Of a DNA stretch of 64,000 nt, positions 35,052 through 47,040 are shown piece by piece (position 1 is the stretch's first letter; the number at the start of each line of letters is the position of its first letter). A program made the translations under genes and the position numbers. The notes under the pieces were generated by a model that saw only the letters and a list, made by a program, of their open reading frames with translations, had not been told where the DNA came from and searched no databases. Source of the DNA: Thysanoteuthis rhombus (taxonomy: Eukaryota; Mollusca; Cephalopoda; Oegopsida; Thysanoteuthidae); the NCBI GenBank assembly GCA_963457665.1, contig OY735216.1:47419325-47483324 (forward strand), given 5' to 3'.

Positions 35052-35261
35052 AAATCAGAACATGGTCAGCTCAAAAAATTCAGTTCCTGTTCGACAATCT
35101 TCATCGACGATTCAACTGTAAGTCAACCCAACTTGAAAAACACGATCAAGGCCGTTGCCCTGGCGATTTATTTCCATATAAAAAATCGTGACCGCAATGG
35201 CCAGACGGACAACAGTGCTCGTTATCTTGACATCTTTGATGAGAAACTCCACCCATTGTCT
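35052..35261 (+). CDS. CCNY: CCNY coding exon 4
   Basis: Acceptor CACTCTACAG, donor GTAAGT; 70 codons, phase 0 at both ends. Reads [20 protein letters not shown], then [20 protein letters not shown] and [10 protein letters not shown], nearly identical to vertebrate cyclin-Y up to the start of the cyclin box. S124 corresponds to the vertebrate Ser100 14-3-3 site. A short NGQTDNSAR insertion precedes LDIFDE. Confidence 0.97.
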
Positions 35262-36740
35262 GTAAGTAACACACATGCAAATTTCTATAAAGAAGTAAAG
35301 TAGGTATTTCTTCATTGCTTCAGGGATATACATACAAAGCTGTTGGTACAGTATGGGATCATTTATCTGTCTTCCAGAAAATCAGAATTACCGGAAAACC
35401 TGCTATTTTTTAATCCGATGGGCTTTGTCGTAGTTTTCTACTCAGCTGTACTGTTTTAATTTTTGACACATTGAATTGTCTCACAGATGAGGATCAGTGG
35501 GTTAATATTGATGAAAGAGACCCTGTTTTTGAAGGCTACTTATTTGTATATGTTTAAAAAAAAAAAAAAATGTTTTCTCTCTTTTATTTCACTTAATAAG
35601 ATCTATGGTCTATAGGACCGATCTTGTGAGAACCAATTCAAACACATGTAATCATCACTAATTTGCATCGTTTATTATGACCAAGTTGCTGTTTATTTGG
35701 ACCAAGCACCAATACTTCTGAATTAACATTTTTTGTTATAAAATCTGATGAAATTACCAAAAGAATTTTAAGTTTTCAAAACAACCTTCAAATATTTCTA
35801 GCTTGTGACACAAATTTAGAAAAAAAAATGAAAAAAATTAGAAAAGAATAGGAATGTAAGTTGTCTCCCCCTAGAATTCAGAAAACTAAAGTGTTTCATA
35901 TGCAAAAAAAATTAAGTTTGGTAAACCAGGATTAGCCAGTTAACTGTTCCAAAATAGTTGGTTTTGATGCAGGCTTATTAACCGGAGTCCACTGTATTCT
36001 ATATTAAATATTTCAAGTGCATTAATAAAGGTCAGACATACCGTGCTTCAGAAATACATTATTTTTATCAGTTAAAAACAATTTCATTCTTTACTTTTTG
36101 TTGTTTATTTAAATTTTTAAGTATGTTTTAAGGCTTGGTCCAGAAATTCTGATTACCTCTGGTCCATCCCAAGCTTACTGGATAAATAGTCTGGTACTAT
36201 AGTAATAATATGGCTTATTCCATTAGTCTGTTTAGTCACAGATTTGACCTTTTTTTCCATCTTAATATATGAGAACTAATAAGTTAGACAATTAGAGAGG
36301 GTGTTAATGATTCACTTAAATATCCTCCCTCCTCCCCCCAGACTCGTTTACGGGAGAGGGTTGATAGGCAAAAAGAACCCCTGGCTGATGATGTGTTCCA
36401 AGTTGTTGACAGCTATTTGCTAGTTACAACCAAACAACTTAAGTATGAAGCCGAGTGTGACAAAATACTGAATTGGACTTTATACGCAAAAAGCTGAATT
36501 ATTTACTTGAATTTATGAGGCCTGACGGATTTAGCAATGATGCGTCAAGAAATTTATGTATTTATATGAGTGAGAAATTTCTTTAACTTTGTCAATAAAA
36601 TAAAGTATCTCTCCCCCTTAGATTGCTTTAGAGGCAGGATGATGTTCAAATGGCCATTCTAGAGGCGGAGGGGGGGAATGTTAAATTGATTCGTATTATC
36701 ATGTTTTTTTTGTTTTTGTTTTCGTGTTTATTTTCCCCTG
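35262..36740. other. CCNY intron 4 (5' part), no feature recognised
   Basis: AT-rich intronic DNA with A and T runs. No coding or repeat family is clearly identified. Confidence 0.5.
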
Positions 36741-37034
36741 CCAATGTAGTTGGAAGACTTATATGCATTCACTCACATTTGTCTAAATATCCACCCAATA
36801 TCTCTAAAAGTTCTCAATGAATTTCAGTAATATTTTGTGGAAGGGCGGGTCATGGGCTAAAGAAGGATTCATTGAATTTGAAGACAAAATTCTTTTGATC
36901 AAGAGATATTTTTTTTATATATTAAGACAATATTCCAAAACATGGAAAATAATGGTATAGTTACCTTCAGTGCATTCAATTTTTAGCTGATGTATGATAT
37001 TAGCAGAGGTATGCGCTTTCCAGGTGCCTTCTAG
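36741..37034 (+). mobile_element. Helitron-like element, 3' part
   Basis: One unit of the 8540-9542 family (TCTCTAAAAGTTCTCAATGA, GGGTCATGGGCTAAAG) followed by GCGCTTTCCAGGTGCCTT and CTAG|T with CTAG at 37031-37034. Confidence 0.55.
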
Positions 37035-37688
37035 TTACTAATTGATTTTATGAAATATTGAAATTTAATTATTTTGCTGCTAGTTCATTGGTTCAATGAT
37101 GTTCATATCTTTGCATAGACCAAGTGTTCTCAAATCAGGGTACACGTACATCGTATGCAGGAGAAATTATAGGGATATGTTAGGTCACTAAAAACACTCT
37201 GGAATTTTGAAGTAATCCCATCCAACTTAATGCAATTTGTATGCAGTGTAAATCTGAAATACAATCAGCAATGCTGCATAAATCAAAATGCTCATCCCGT
37301 AAGATCAAACAACACTTTTTTTTATATCTGCATTCATTTGACTTCTTTCCTTGCCCTGGATGAGCTGCTTTTTGTTAGTCAAGCTCTAAATTTATTTTAT
37401 ACTATCAATTGAGATTAATATGCAGGTGTGTCTCTGAAACTGTGCCTAGAATTGTATTGGAAAGTGCCAAGCTCATCCATCTCATTTAAAATCTAACATT
37501 AAGTTGAATTAAATTGCTTACAAATACTACATGTCTATAGTCTGTTCTATGTGTTGTTACATTTTCCACTATATTCTTTATAGCAACACTGCTGAACAGG
37601 CATAATGTAAGAAAAAAAAGTGAGAAACCCTGGCATAGACCACAAAGGCACAACTATAGGTAGTGGGTTTTGATAAACCTCTGTTAGA

Positions 37689-37691
<3 letters not shown>

Positions 37692-37740
<49 letters not shown>
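37692..37740. repeat. (TA)n microsatellite
   Basis: About 24 TA units, 78 bp upstream of exon 5. Confidence 0.95.
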
Positions 37741-37741
<1 letters not shown>

Positions 37742-37817
37742 TCATGCAATTTATTACTTTTTTTGTTTCTTTTTTTTTTTTTTTTAAATATTTGTCTGCA
37801 CATCTTTATTTTTGCAG

Positions 37818-37937
37818 AAGGAAGCTGTCCCTCCGGATTATGACAAGAGAGATCCAGAACACAAATCCATTTACCGATTTGTTCGAACTTTGTTCACAGC
37901 CGCCCAACTAACTGCAGAATGCGCTATTGTTACTTTG
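37818..37937 (+). CDS. CCNY: CCNY coding exon 5
   Basis: Acceptor TATTTTTGCAG, donor GTGAGT; 40 codons, phase 0. Reads [20 protein letters not shown], then [20 protein letters not shown], the heart of the cyclin-Y box ([21 protein letters not shown]). Confidence 0.98.
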
Positions 37938-38004
37938 GTGAGTTTTCTTTTTATTTCTCTTTATAGCTGGAGTCCAAACTAAAATTTTCTTTTTAGATTT
38001 AGTA

Positions 38005-38420
38005 ACGAAAGTTTATCTGTATGGCAGTGAATGCTGGACAGTTTTATTACAACCAGACAAAGAATTGAAGCAATTGAGATGTGGTTTCAAAGTCAGTGGT
38101 TAAGAATACCATGGAGAAAGCATCTATCAAAGGGAGAAGTTTTAAGGAGAGTAAGGACCACAGTGAAACTGTTGTTAACAATAAGGAAGGGGATAGGTGG
38201 AATTTTAGGGATGCATAATCAGAAAGGAAGGCTCGGAGAATTTTGCACTCACTGGGTGTATCAAAGGCAAGAGAAGCAGGGGTAGACGGCAGGTAACCTA
38301 TTTGATAAGTGTGAGCAAGTAGATGGTCGAACAAATGCCATAAGGCGTAAAAGGGGCTAGAAACGCTGAAAGCGATAAAAGAAAAGAAACTGTGGAGAGC
38401 CATGATCCTTCATGTCCTGA
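38005..38420 (+). pseudogene. LINE 3' remnant, fourth family
   Basis: The + strand reads a YGSECWTV block, then TRQRIEAIEMWFQSQWLRIP and W......EVLRRV, matching the LYG.E.WT...........I...EMW..RR.L.I.W end region of many LINE reverse transcriptases. Truncated and interrupted. Confidence 0.8.
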
Positions 38421-39341
38421 AGGAACATGATGAAGAGCATAAAAGCATGCTCACATATTGTTGGGTACTCTCATTACCACTGGGACGTCGTATTCTACCA
38501 CTTATCCAGGTATAATAGTATAATAGCAATGGAATAATTGTGTTGGTACTAAATTTCTCACAAAGAAAGAAATTTTAGAAAGATCCCTGAAGTTCATATA
38601 TCATATGTTGTTTAATTTTTTTGTTTTTTTTTCTTGATTTAAAATGCTTCTTAATTTTCTGAATTTAAGATATTATCATAGCAGAGACTTGGGCTAGTCT
38701 GCCCTTTTCAGCACTTCAAGCAATGTTGAGAATATTTTTATGAAATTAGATGAACTATTCCTTGATTAAACTGAGCATCATATTCTGGCCTAAATTTTTG
38801 GTATCAATATACGGCAAAACTATTGTATCATAACTCAGTTTAGCTCATAGCTGACCTAGTGACACATAGACCAACTTGCCCTGTGTCGGGGTAAATCAGC
38901 TCTCTAATTTTCAATAGTCGGAAAACAATTAATAAGAAACCTTCAGGTTTCTCACAAATCTTCCAACAAGTTCACTTTTTATGATCAAAATCTATTTTTC
39001 ATCACTCACCTCACCAGTGTGCCCGATGTAAGAAGGCTGGTGATCATGTGACCTGAATGAATGAAAACAGTTCTGGCTTCAAATAAAAGCCTGCGGTGTG
39101 ACTTATGCCTAGTTTCAACTAGTACTGCCCCCCCCCACTTTTCGATGGCAAATTTATTTCATAGTAGTGAGGGAGACATTGAATATTTTGATTTTCCAAG
39201 GTGGGTCATGGGGCAAAAAAAACTTAAGAGCCACTGTAAAGTATATATTAAGATTTTATATTCTTGTTCTTTGATTTTTTTTTTTTTTTTTTGTATGCAA
39301 AGTATTTTTCTAATTTTCCGTATCTTCTGTTTTGTCTGAAG

Positions 39342-39508
39342 GTGTATCTTGAGCGGCTTTTGACCTATGCTGAAATGGATATATCTCCTTCAAACTGGAA
39401 ACGGATTGTTCTTGGTGCCATTTTGTTAGCATCAAAAGTCTGGGACGATCAGGCTGTGTGGAACGTTGACTACTGCCAGATTTTGAAGGATATACAAGTG
39501 GAAGAAAT
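39342..39508 (+). CDS. CCNY: CCNY coding exon 6
   Basis: Acceptor TTGTCTGAAG, donor GTAAGT; 55 codons plus AT. Reads [20 protein letters not shown], then [20 protein letters not shown] and [10 protein letters not shown], the most conserved cyclin-Y block with the CDK-facing helices of the cyclin fold. Confidence 0.98.
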
Positions 39509-39909
39509 GTAAGTTCGTCTAATATAAGAATGAATAAATCATAAATCAAATATAATTCTTTTTCTTGTCTTAGTCTTTTCGAAATTATAGCTTTTCCCCA
39601 AGAAAAAGCAGATTGAGAAGTAAGGCAAGTGCACTGAATTGATGGATAGAAGTAATTATATACAGTTACTGCTATTGTCGCTGCAATTGTTATTCTTATA
39701 AGTAAAATTTGTTGAAACTTGTCTCTTGATATTTTTTAAAAATCTGAGCCACAACCTGGATTTGCATCGGCCTACATCAAAAGCTGACTTCAGTAAATCT
39801 GATAAAGTGATAATTTGATACCTAAGTTGAAACTAAAAATGAATAATCATTTGAAGATACTATTTTTCATCTTGATTCTAAGATGTTATTTTTTTTGCTT
39901 TATTTACAG

Positions 39910-40072
39910 GAACGAATTGGAAAGGTTGTTTCTGGAGATGCTCCAGTTCAACATCAATGTACCCTCCAGTGTTTATGCAAAGTATTATTTTGATTTACGA
40001 GCCCTTGCTGATGCGCATGATTTGTCGTTCCCTCTGGAGGCCCTTAGTAAAGAGCGTGCCCTCAAATTGGAG
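39910..40072 (+). CDS. CCNY: CCNY coding exon 7
   Basis: Acceptor TATTTACAG, donor GTCAGT. Completes the split Met codon, then [54 protein letters not shown]. It closes the cyclin box. Confidence 0.98.
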
Positions 40073-40442
40073 GTCAGTACTACCAACTAGCAATTATTAC
40101 ACTGTGCAACATATTTTTACTTTGTTCCTGGGTAATGAATGTTATTTCTTAATTGAGTATTTGTAAAAATATAGAAAATGTTGATAATTCCCTTCAAACT
40201 TCTTTGCTTTAGCTGTCAAGGCAGTGATAATTCGAAATCTACTTATTTCCAATCGGACAGCAGGAAAATTCTGTATATTTTTAATCACATTAAGTGAGAA
40301 AAGGCAACAACATATAAATATCCGTGTCCTGGTTACAAAAGCAAAATTCGAAGGGAATAATAGCCGTTTTCTGTACTTTGTATACATAAGCAAATGGAAA
40401 ATAACACTCACTACCCAGGTACAAAAATTGCATTGCATGGTT

Positions 40443-41740
40443 TTATCTCACTTATCTCTCTCTCTCTCACTTATCTCTCTCTCTCTCACTTATCTCTCTC
40501 TCTCTCACTTATCTCTCTCTCTCTCACTTATCTCTCTCTCTCTCACTTATCTCTCTCTCTCTCTCACTTATCTCTCTCTCTCTCACTCTCACTTATCTCT
40601 CTCTCTCTCTCTCTCACTTATCTCTCTCTCTCTCTCACTTATCTCTCTCTCTCTCTCTCTCACTTATCTCTCTCTCTCTCTCACTTATCTCTCTCTCTCA
40701 CTTATATCTCTCTCTCTCACTTATCTCTCTCTCTCTCTCTCACTTATCTCTCTCTCTCTCACTTATCTCTCTCTCTCACTTATCTCTCTCTCTCACTTAT
40801 CTCTCTCTCTCACTTATCTCTCTCTCTCACTTATCTCTCTCTCTCACTTATCTCTCTCTCTCACATCTCTCTCTCTCACATCTCTCTCTCTCACTTATCT
40901 CTCTCTCTCACATCTCTCTCTCTCACTTATCTCTCTCTCTCACTTATCTCTCTCTCTCACTTATCTCTCTCTCTCTCTCTCACTTATCTCTCTCTCTCTC
41001 TCACTTATCTCTCTCTCTCACTTATCTCTCTCTCTCACTTATCTCTCTCTCTCTCTCACTTATCTCTCTCTCTCTCTCACTTATCTCTCTCTCTCTCACA
41101 CTTATCTCTCTCTCTCTCACACTTATCTCTCTCTCACACTTATCTCTCTCTCTCTCACACTTATCTCTCTCTCTCTCACACTTATCTCTCTCTCTCTCAC
41201 ACTTATCTCTCTCTCTCTCACACTTATCTCTCTCTCTCTCACACTTATCTCTCTCTCTCTCACACTTATCTCTCTCTCTCTCACACTTATCTCTCTCTCT
41301 CTCACACTTATCTCTCTCTCTCTCACACTTATCTCTCTCTCTCTCACACTTATCTCTCTCTCTCTCACACTTATCTCTCTCTCTCTCACACTTATCTCTC
41401 TCTCTCTCACACTTATCTCACTCATCTCTCTCTCACTCATCTCTCTCTCACTCTCACACTCATCTCTCTCTCTCACACTCATCTCTCTCTCTCTCACACT
41501 CATCTCTCTCTCTCTCACACTCATCTCTCTCTCTCTCTCTCACACTCATCTCTCTCTCTCTCTCTCACACTCATCTCTCTCTCTCTCTCTCACACTCATC
41601 TCTCTCTCTCTCTCTCACACTCATCTCTCTCTCTCTCTCACACTCATCTCTCTCTCTCTCTCTCTCACTCATCTCTCTTTATCTCTCTCACACTCATCTC
41701 TCTCTCTCTCTCACACTTATCTCTCTCTCTCTCACTTATG
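40443..41740 (+). repeat. 1.3-kb CT-rich satellite, (CT)n CACTTAT / CACACTTAT / CACACTCAT
   Basis: A pyrimidine-rich tandem array in CCNY intron 7 with three zones: (CT)n-CACTTAT with variable length (to about 41095), a regular 21-bp unit with CACACTTAT (about 41095-41410; TTAT starts at 41161, 41182, 41203) and (CT)n-CACACTCAT (about 41440-41700). Because 21 is a multiple of three, long Ser/Leu/His/Thr open frames (over 500 codons) arise by composition. They are not genes. Confidence 0.95.
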
Positions 41741-43197
41741 TGTACGTGAAAGTGAATCAATAAGTCCATAACCTGACTATGGATGCCTATACCAGCAGGA
41801 CTTTTTTTCATTCTTTGTTATTTAGAGGAAAAACAAAATAACAGATCTGGCTAGTCACTCAATAGAAACTGTCATCTTTTGGCAGCATGCTGTATTGGGG
41901 GATGATAAATAAAAGATTATTGGGAGAAGGGGGTGATCAATGAATAAGATACTTCTCTTGTCTCTGGTGGATCCCTAAAAATGCAGCAGAGCACAGACTA
42001 AAGACTAATTTAGCATAAATGTACATGAAAACCAATCTAGCATAAGCTTACGTAGAATGAGCTCCCCGCTGAAATCTATTGAGGTGGGGATAAAAAAAAA
42101 ACAAAAAACATTTTTTTCTAGTCAAAACAAGGGGTTTAATATTCAAATTTTCAACACTCTAGCTCCATTGGTGCAATCTATACACATATGTACATAGCTA
42201 GCCAGCCAGCCAGCCAGCCAGCCCAGCTTGAAAACTGAAGAAACCTATGTTGATAGTTTGGTGACAATTTCTAATTTATGTATTTCAATAATATGCAAAA
42301 AGATTATTTGTTCATGAAAAAATCTTGCGGAAAGTCATTAACACTCCAAGATTGTTTTCAATGTTTTCATCTTTCGTGACTCTGCCTTCCATCATTTGAA
42401 ACGAAATGTTGATCATAAAAATCGTCACCAAAGTTGAGAAGATGATCCTTGTTCCAGAAGTCACTACTGGGCTCTTTCCTTTCTTCTGATCCCCTTTGCT
42501 CGTTAATGTTGAATGACATCTGCAATAACGGCCCACTTTCTGCTGAACTGCCGACACTTTTTACAATGTTTCAAATTGTTTTGTTGGATGTTGAATAAGG
42601 ATATAGCTTTGTTGAAGGAGTCCCAGGAAGAGTTTTATCAGGTGCACATTTCATATTGTAGACCTTATAAGTTGAGAATACGGGATATATTTTGGGCATT
42701 CTTCTATCCGGCATCCTTTTCACATAAGTTGTATATTGTTTGAGTCTTAATAGCTCTACTAGTAGAGGGGGCAGTGTTAACCGTCTTCTGTTTGGGTGTG
42801 ACGATTCAAAACCCACCTGAGACTTATTTTTCATTTCCAATCGCAGGTGTTTTAAAGTAATTGATCTGAATAAAAATTGCGTTTTTTTTTTTTTGTTTTT
42901 TTTTTTTTTTAATTTTTAATTTTTTCATTTTAAGCAACTTATAAATTAGTAGGATAAGAATTTTACAGATAATGATTTATCATACTTCATCTAATAAAAA
43001 TTGATAAAAATTTAACATGAATAATAATCCTTGCACGTTGACTGATTCATTTTATGCAATAGTTGCTTGTTTCTTTTTTTAAACCCCCACCCCCACCCCC
43101 ACCACGGCGTTTGCTCTTCCGATATCCAGATATTTTTTTTCTCTTTCTTGTATCCTGATTTTTAAGAAAATTAATTAATTTTTTTTTCCTTTGATAG
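41741..43197. other. CCNY intron 7 (3' part)
   Basis: Holds a short (CAGC)n run at 42199-42228 and a possible tRNA-like fragment at 42745-42830 (TAGCTCTACTAGTAGAG, then CGATTCAAAACCC). T-rich tracts and a (CCCCA)n run lie near 42880-43105. No coding exon. Confidence 0.5.
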
Positions 43198-43317
43198 GCG
43201 ATGTCCAGTGTGTGTGAAGATAAAATGAAAATGTGGTTGAAGAAAGACTTGAAACGGTCAGCTAGTCTGGATGGCCTAACCTCTTTCCAGACTTGCAGTA
43301 AGGCCATCTTATCCTGA
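43198..43317 (+). CDS. CCNY: CCNY coding exon 8 (C-terminus and stop)
   Basis: Acceptor TTTGATAG. Reads AMSSVCEDKMKMWLKKDLKR, then SASLDGLTSFQTCSKAILS and TGA. It aligns with the vertebrate tail (CEDK, RSAS, final IIS/ILS). The KRSAS element matches the phospho-dependent 14-3-3 site around human Ser326. Confidence 0.95.
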   Translation, partial: AMSSVCEDKMKMWLKKDLKRSASLDGLTSFQTCSKAILS

Positions 43318-43673
43318 CCCCAGAGACTGGCTGTTCTGTGGACTTATCTTTACGACAACACCTCCTCCTCCTCCAGCTCCCAAACAAGCATTATTTATTG
43401 TCTTCTATGAAACGGATGGACATTCTGGTGTTGGAAGTATGCTGGTTACTGGGCCACAATTCCTGCACAGCTCATTCAACAAAAAAGCTGTTGCTAGGGA
43501 CAATCATTGCAAAACCCTTGATTTGACGAAATCTGGGACTAAAAAAATTACTAGAAGGAAAGAAAAAACAAAAGAAAAAACAAAAAGTTACTACCCCTGT
43601 CCTGTTATAGTTGTTGCATTCATTGTATAAAATATATGTACAAATGTAGCGGCTATTATGGGACAGAGGTAGT

Positions 43674-43679
43674 AATAAA
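43674..43679 (+). terminator. Candidate CCNY polyadenylation signal
   Basis: First AATAAA after the stop, about 357 nt into the 3' UTR. Alternative distal signals are possible. Confidence 0.5.
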
Positions 43680-44075
43680 AAAAGGACTTTTTTAAAATTT
43701 AAAAAAGAAAAAAAAAATTTAAAGAAAATTCATATGAGAATTTAAAGAGAAAATGCCAAAATATGTTGAAAGAAAATATGAATAATGGAACGACAAAATT
43801 TCTTATTTTTTCAATGGAGCAAAGCAGAGGTTCGATTGGTCTGGAATTTGCAGAATAGATATTCTGTCATCACATGTATGCGGGGTTGGGCAATATGTGT
43901 ATGTTTACATGAATGTGTGTTGCTATACCACCTGGTGGCTTTGTGCATGTACGGGGTTAAAATATGGTAGTGTTTCATACTATTTTCTGGCTGAATATAT
44001 ATGTTGGTATATGGCTGTAACATATACATTAAATTATACACACATTCTGTCATTGCATGTCCAAGTGTGTGTGGG

Positions 44076-44081
44076 TATATA

Positions 44082-44134
<53 letters not shown>

Positions 44135-44144
44135 TGTGTGTGTG
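44076..44144. repeat. (TA)n(TG)n microsatellite
   Basis: TA array followed by TG repeats. The open frames over it (43811-44246) are Tyr/Ile repeats and not genes. Confidence 0.95.
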
Positions 44145-44313
44145 ACACAAAAGTAATGTGCAGTTTGTCCCAAGATAAACTCCAGCTCTATTTAAGGGAG
44201 GCAAGACAGTACGTATAGAATTACCTGTAAAATTCGAGACTTTCACTGGTCAGTTGGACGAGTTGCTCTTCTTAGAACTGTCAATAGTTAGAGGATAGAT
44301 CAGGGGTTACTGT

Positions 44314-44316
<3 letters not shown>

Positions 44317-44367
<51 letters not shown>
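44317..44367. repeat. (TA)n microsatellite
   Basis: Pure TA array. Confidence 0.95.
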
Positions 44368-44369
<2 letters not shown>

Positions 44370-46765
44370 TGAATCACCTCCTTATGGCTGCATCTATACC
44401 TGTGTTTGTATGTTTATGTATCTATCTTTGTGAATGTATGTGTAGCTGTTACAAGTAGGTAATTTATCCAACCCATCTGTGACACAAGGTCAAGTTTGAT
44501 ACATGTGGGTGGTACTTCAGAAATTGTCTGTTTCCTTTGGTACTTCCCTCCATGGGACGCCACGGGATTCAGGCAATGAACCTGACCCTAACCCTTAAAG
44601 AGCAATGGGAGGCTATTGCCTGGGGGACCCTCCACTCCTGGAACTAGCTATTACAAGAATGGTATCTTTGAGCGCATGTGATTAGTTGACTATGTATATA
44701 AGCTTGTATGTGTACCTGAATGCACAGTACTGCTTACAAGTAATTGAGCAAAACGGAAGATTTACTTATATTGTTTGGTTTTGAGAGATAAAAGCAGGAA
44801 CTTTATGCAAGAAAAAACAAATATTACTGCAATCAGCACAACAAGGCATGCATTTAGTCATGTTTTGTAGTTGTCAATGCTAAATTTCTGGAAATGAAGA
44901 TTGAATTTAATTGGTAAATGAATCAAACCATGTATTGTTTCCTATCCTACTAAAACTTTAATCCGAATCGATCAAGGAGATTGAAAAGGCTAACTTACAT
45001 TGTTATTTGGAAGCTATTAAGTCAAATAGCCTTAAACTAAACCATTATGTATACGGAGAGAAAGAACATACAAAGTTTGTTCATGTCCAAATACTTATAA
45101 GCAGTACTGTGTGTGTAGATGTATTTGTGTACTTATCAGTTCCTAGTATGCATTTCAGGAATAGACTGAATGAAGTATTAATCGGAAACGAAAAAATGTA
45201 CCAAACTGATCCTGTAGAAAAGTGCACAAACGTGAAATATTATATATTTCTCTGAATCTGTGTTTTGTTGCATGTATCTATCTATTGTGACTGTCTGATC
45301 CTCTGTTAATAGTTACTTGTCAGGATTATTACCTCTCAAGTCATAAACCCCTTGATAATGCTCTTAATTGACACGGGAACTGTTTGGTGGCAGAGATGAA
45401 GTTTGTTAAAATCATTATGACAGATAAAAGAAAATATGAATTTAAAAAAGAAAAATATGAATTAAAAAAAAAAACTAACAACCAAATCCTAAGGAGAGGG
45501 GGGGTAATTTTAATCAGTAGTTATTCCCGTTGATATTGTATTTTCCTTATATGAATTTGAGAGTTAATGAACAAACTCCTGACTCCCTTCTTGGAATGGG
45601 CCCATAACTTGTCTGTCTTAGAACATAGACAGCCATTCATATTCATACCTCTAGGATCCTCTTTCTTCTTATATGTTTGTATATAAAATCAGCACTCCTT
45701 CTCTAATGTGTACATATTGATTCCATCTCCTTTCCCACCTTTTTTTTTAAATTCTGGATTCAAATAATGTAGATACCTGCTCTGTCTTATTTACCCACCA
45801 AAAGAGTCTTTTGGGGGTTGGGGTGATAAATTAGCTTGAAATAATAATAATAATAATAATGAAAAAAAAAATCACTTCAGTCTTATATCTTTAAAATTTT
45901 CTTTTTGAGATTTTCTCTTCTCTTTTTATTGGAAATTTTGTTTTTTATTGGAAATTTCTTTTTTGTTTTCTTTTTAAATTTCTTTTTAAGTTTTTAGAAG
46001 AATAATTATCAAGTAAAATTTTAACCCATCAACTGTGGAAGATGGCAAATGTAATTGCTATCAATTGCAAGATAGAAGCCTTTGTCCATTGCCAGATAAT
46101 CTATTACAAGTAATTTATTGCAAAATAAAAGAGCTGACTCATAGATAGAACTGAGTTGCTATTATTCACAATGAAACGGAAATTTTTATTGATTTTGCCA
46201 TACAACTGCAATGATGGAAATTTCTGTCTTTTTGCAGTGAATGGGTTAGAATTGAAAATTATTGAAAGCAAGAGAAGAGAGAAACTCTCTTTCTCAGACC
46301 ATTTCTTCAAGTCAGTTATAGAAAAAAAATCATCCTATAGATAAATTGTTATATATTGAGGGAGGACTGTCATGTGATCACTTTATCATAAGCAATTTTC
46401 AAGAACCTCAAAAACCATCAATACTGTTGAAAGTTTGTTTTTTTTTTAAGCCTTAATGGAGGCATCAGTTGCTTCAAAAAGAAGGCTTACTATTGTAAGG
46501 AATTTTGTTCTCAGATGAGGAATTGTCATTATTATACTCTGATTTAAGTGGATTAGTGTCCTCATCTTGGTTATAGTTATGTTTTGGCCGCTCTACCCTC
46601 CAGCCTTCTCCAGGTGTCTGTTGTAATTGGTAATCTTCTGAGAATCCCAAACTGACCTATTATCAATCCATGGTGGGATATATTGTTCTCATTCTGCTTT
46701 CCATGCCAGAGGATATCTCATATCAGGAAATTATTCTTAGTTTGTCCCATACAGGATACTTGGAT
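44368..46765. other. Intergenic, no gene recognised
   Basis: AT-rich, with an (AAT)n run at 45840-45861. Several 60-80 codon open frames lack motifs and splice context. Confidence 0.5.
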
Positions 46766-46850
46766 CTAGTGGACGAAAATGTTGGTTGAGTGTATCTAGT
46801 AACCTGGCTGGCACTTGTGAGTTCAATTCCCAGGTTGGGTCGTGCAAAAA
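46766..46850 (+). mobile_element. Degenerate tRNA-like SINE head
   Basis: GTTGGTTGAGTGTATC followed by TGTGAGTTCAATTCCCAGG (B-box GTTCAATTC). The following 46850-47040, a short open frame with no family match, may be the SINE body. Confidence 0.4.
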
Positions 46851-47040
46851 AAAGTCTCGTACACTGGATCAACGGAAGGGTCTGATGAGCACGGACAATG
46901 GAATGAGAACGACCCTCGTAGATTAAAGGTTTGGTTTGAAATTCTCAGAGGGTTTTTAACTACGGCACAACCAGGGAGGGTACAACGAACAAAATGTGAC
47001 TGTTACAACAAAGATGAAGATATTAGTCGGAGTAAATCAG

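Larger units (their letters stand above)
8301..43317 (+). other. CCNY: Cyclin-Y gene (coding span, 8 exons)
   Basis: Cyclin-Y is a membrane-anchored cyclin that activates PFTAIRE/PCTAIRE kinases (CDK14, CDK16), with roles in Wnt/LRP6 phosphorylation and cell-cycle control. Joining 8301-8517, 29979-30053, 31301-31344, 35052-35261, 37818-37937, 39342-39508, 39910-40072 and 43198-43317 gives one uninterrupted 371-residue frame with GT-AG introns throughout. The human protein is 341 residues; the extra length is mostly a Gly-rich insertion near residues 35-55. Visible features are MGNSQSCC (N-myristoylation at G2, palmitoylation at C7/C8), [26 protein letters not shown], a cyclin box at about 140-290, and KRSAS at 351-355. 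S124 and S353/S355 match the known 14-3-3-linked phosphosites. Intron 1 is 21.4 kb. The family assignment is near certain; function is inferred from the family. Confidence 0.97.

Noticed and set aside
40224-41771. Very long open frame (over 500 codons) rich in Ser-Leu-His
   Set aside because: Entirely a by-product of the CT satellite, whose 21-bp unit keeps every frame open; no start context, splice sites or domain.
44034-44246. Open frames over the microsatellite after CCNY
   Set aside because: Driven by (TA)n; no homology.
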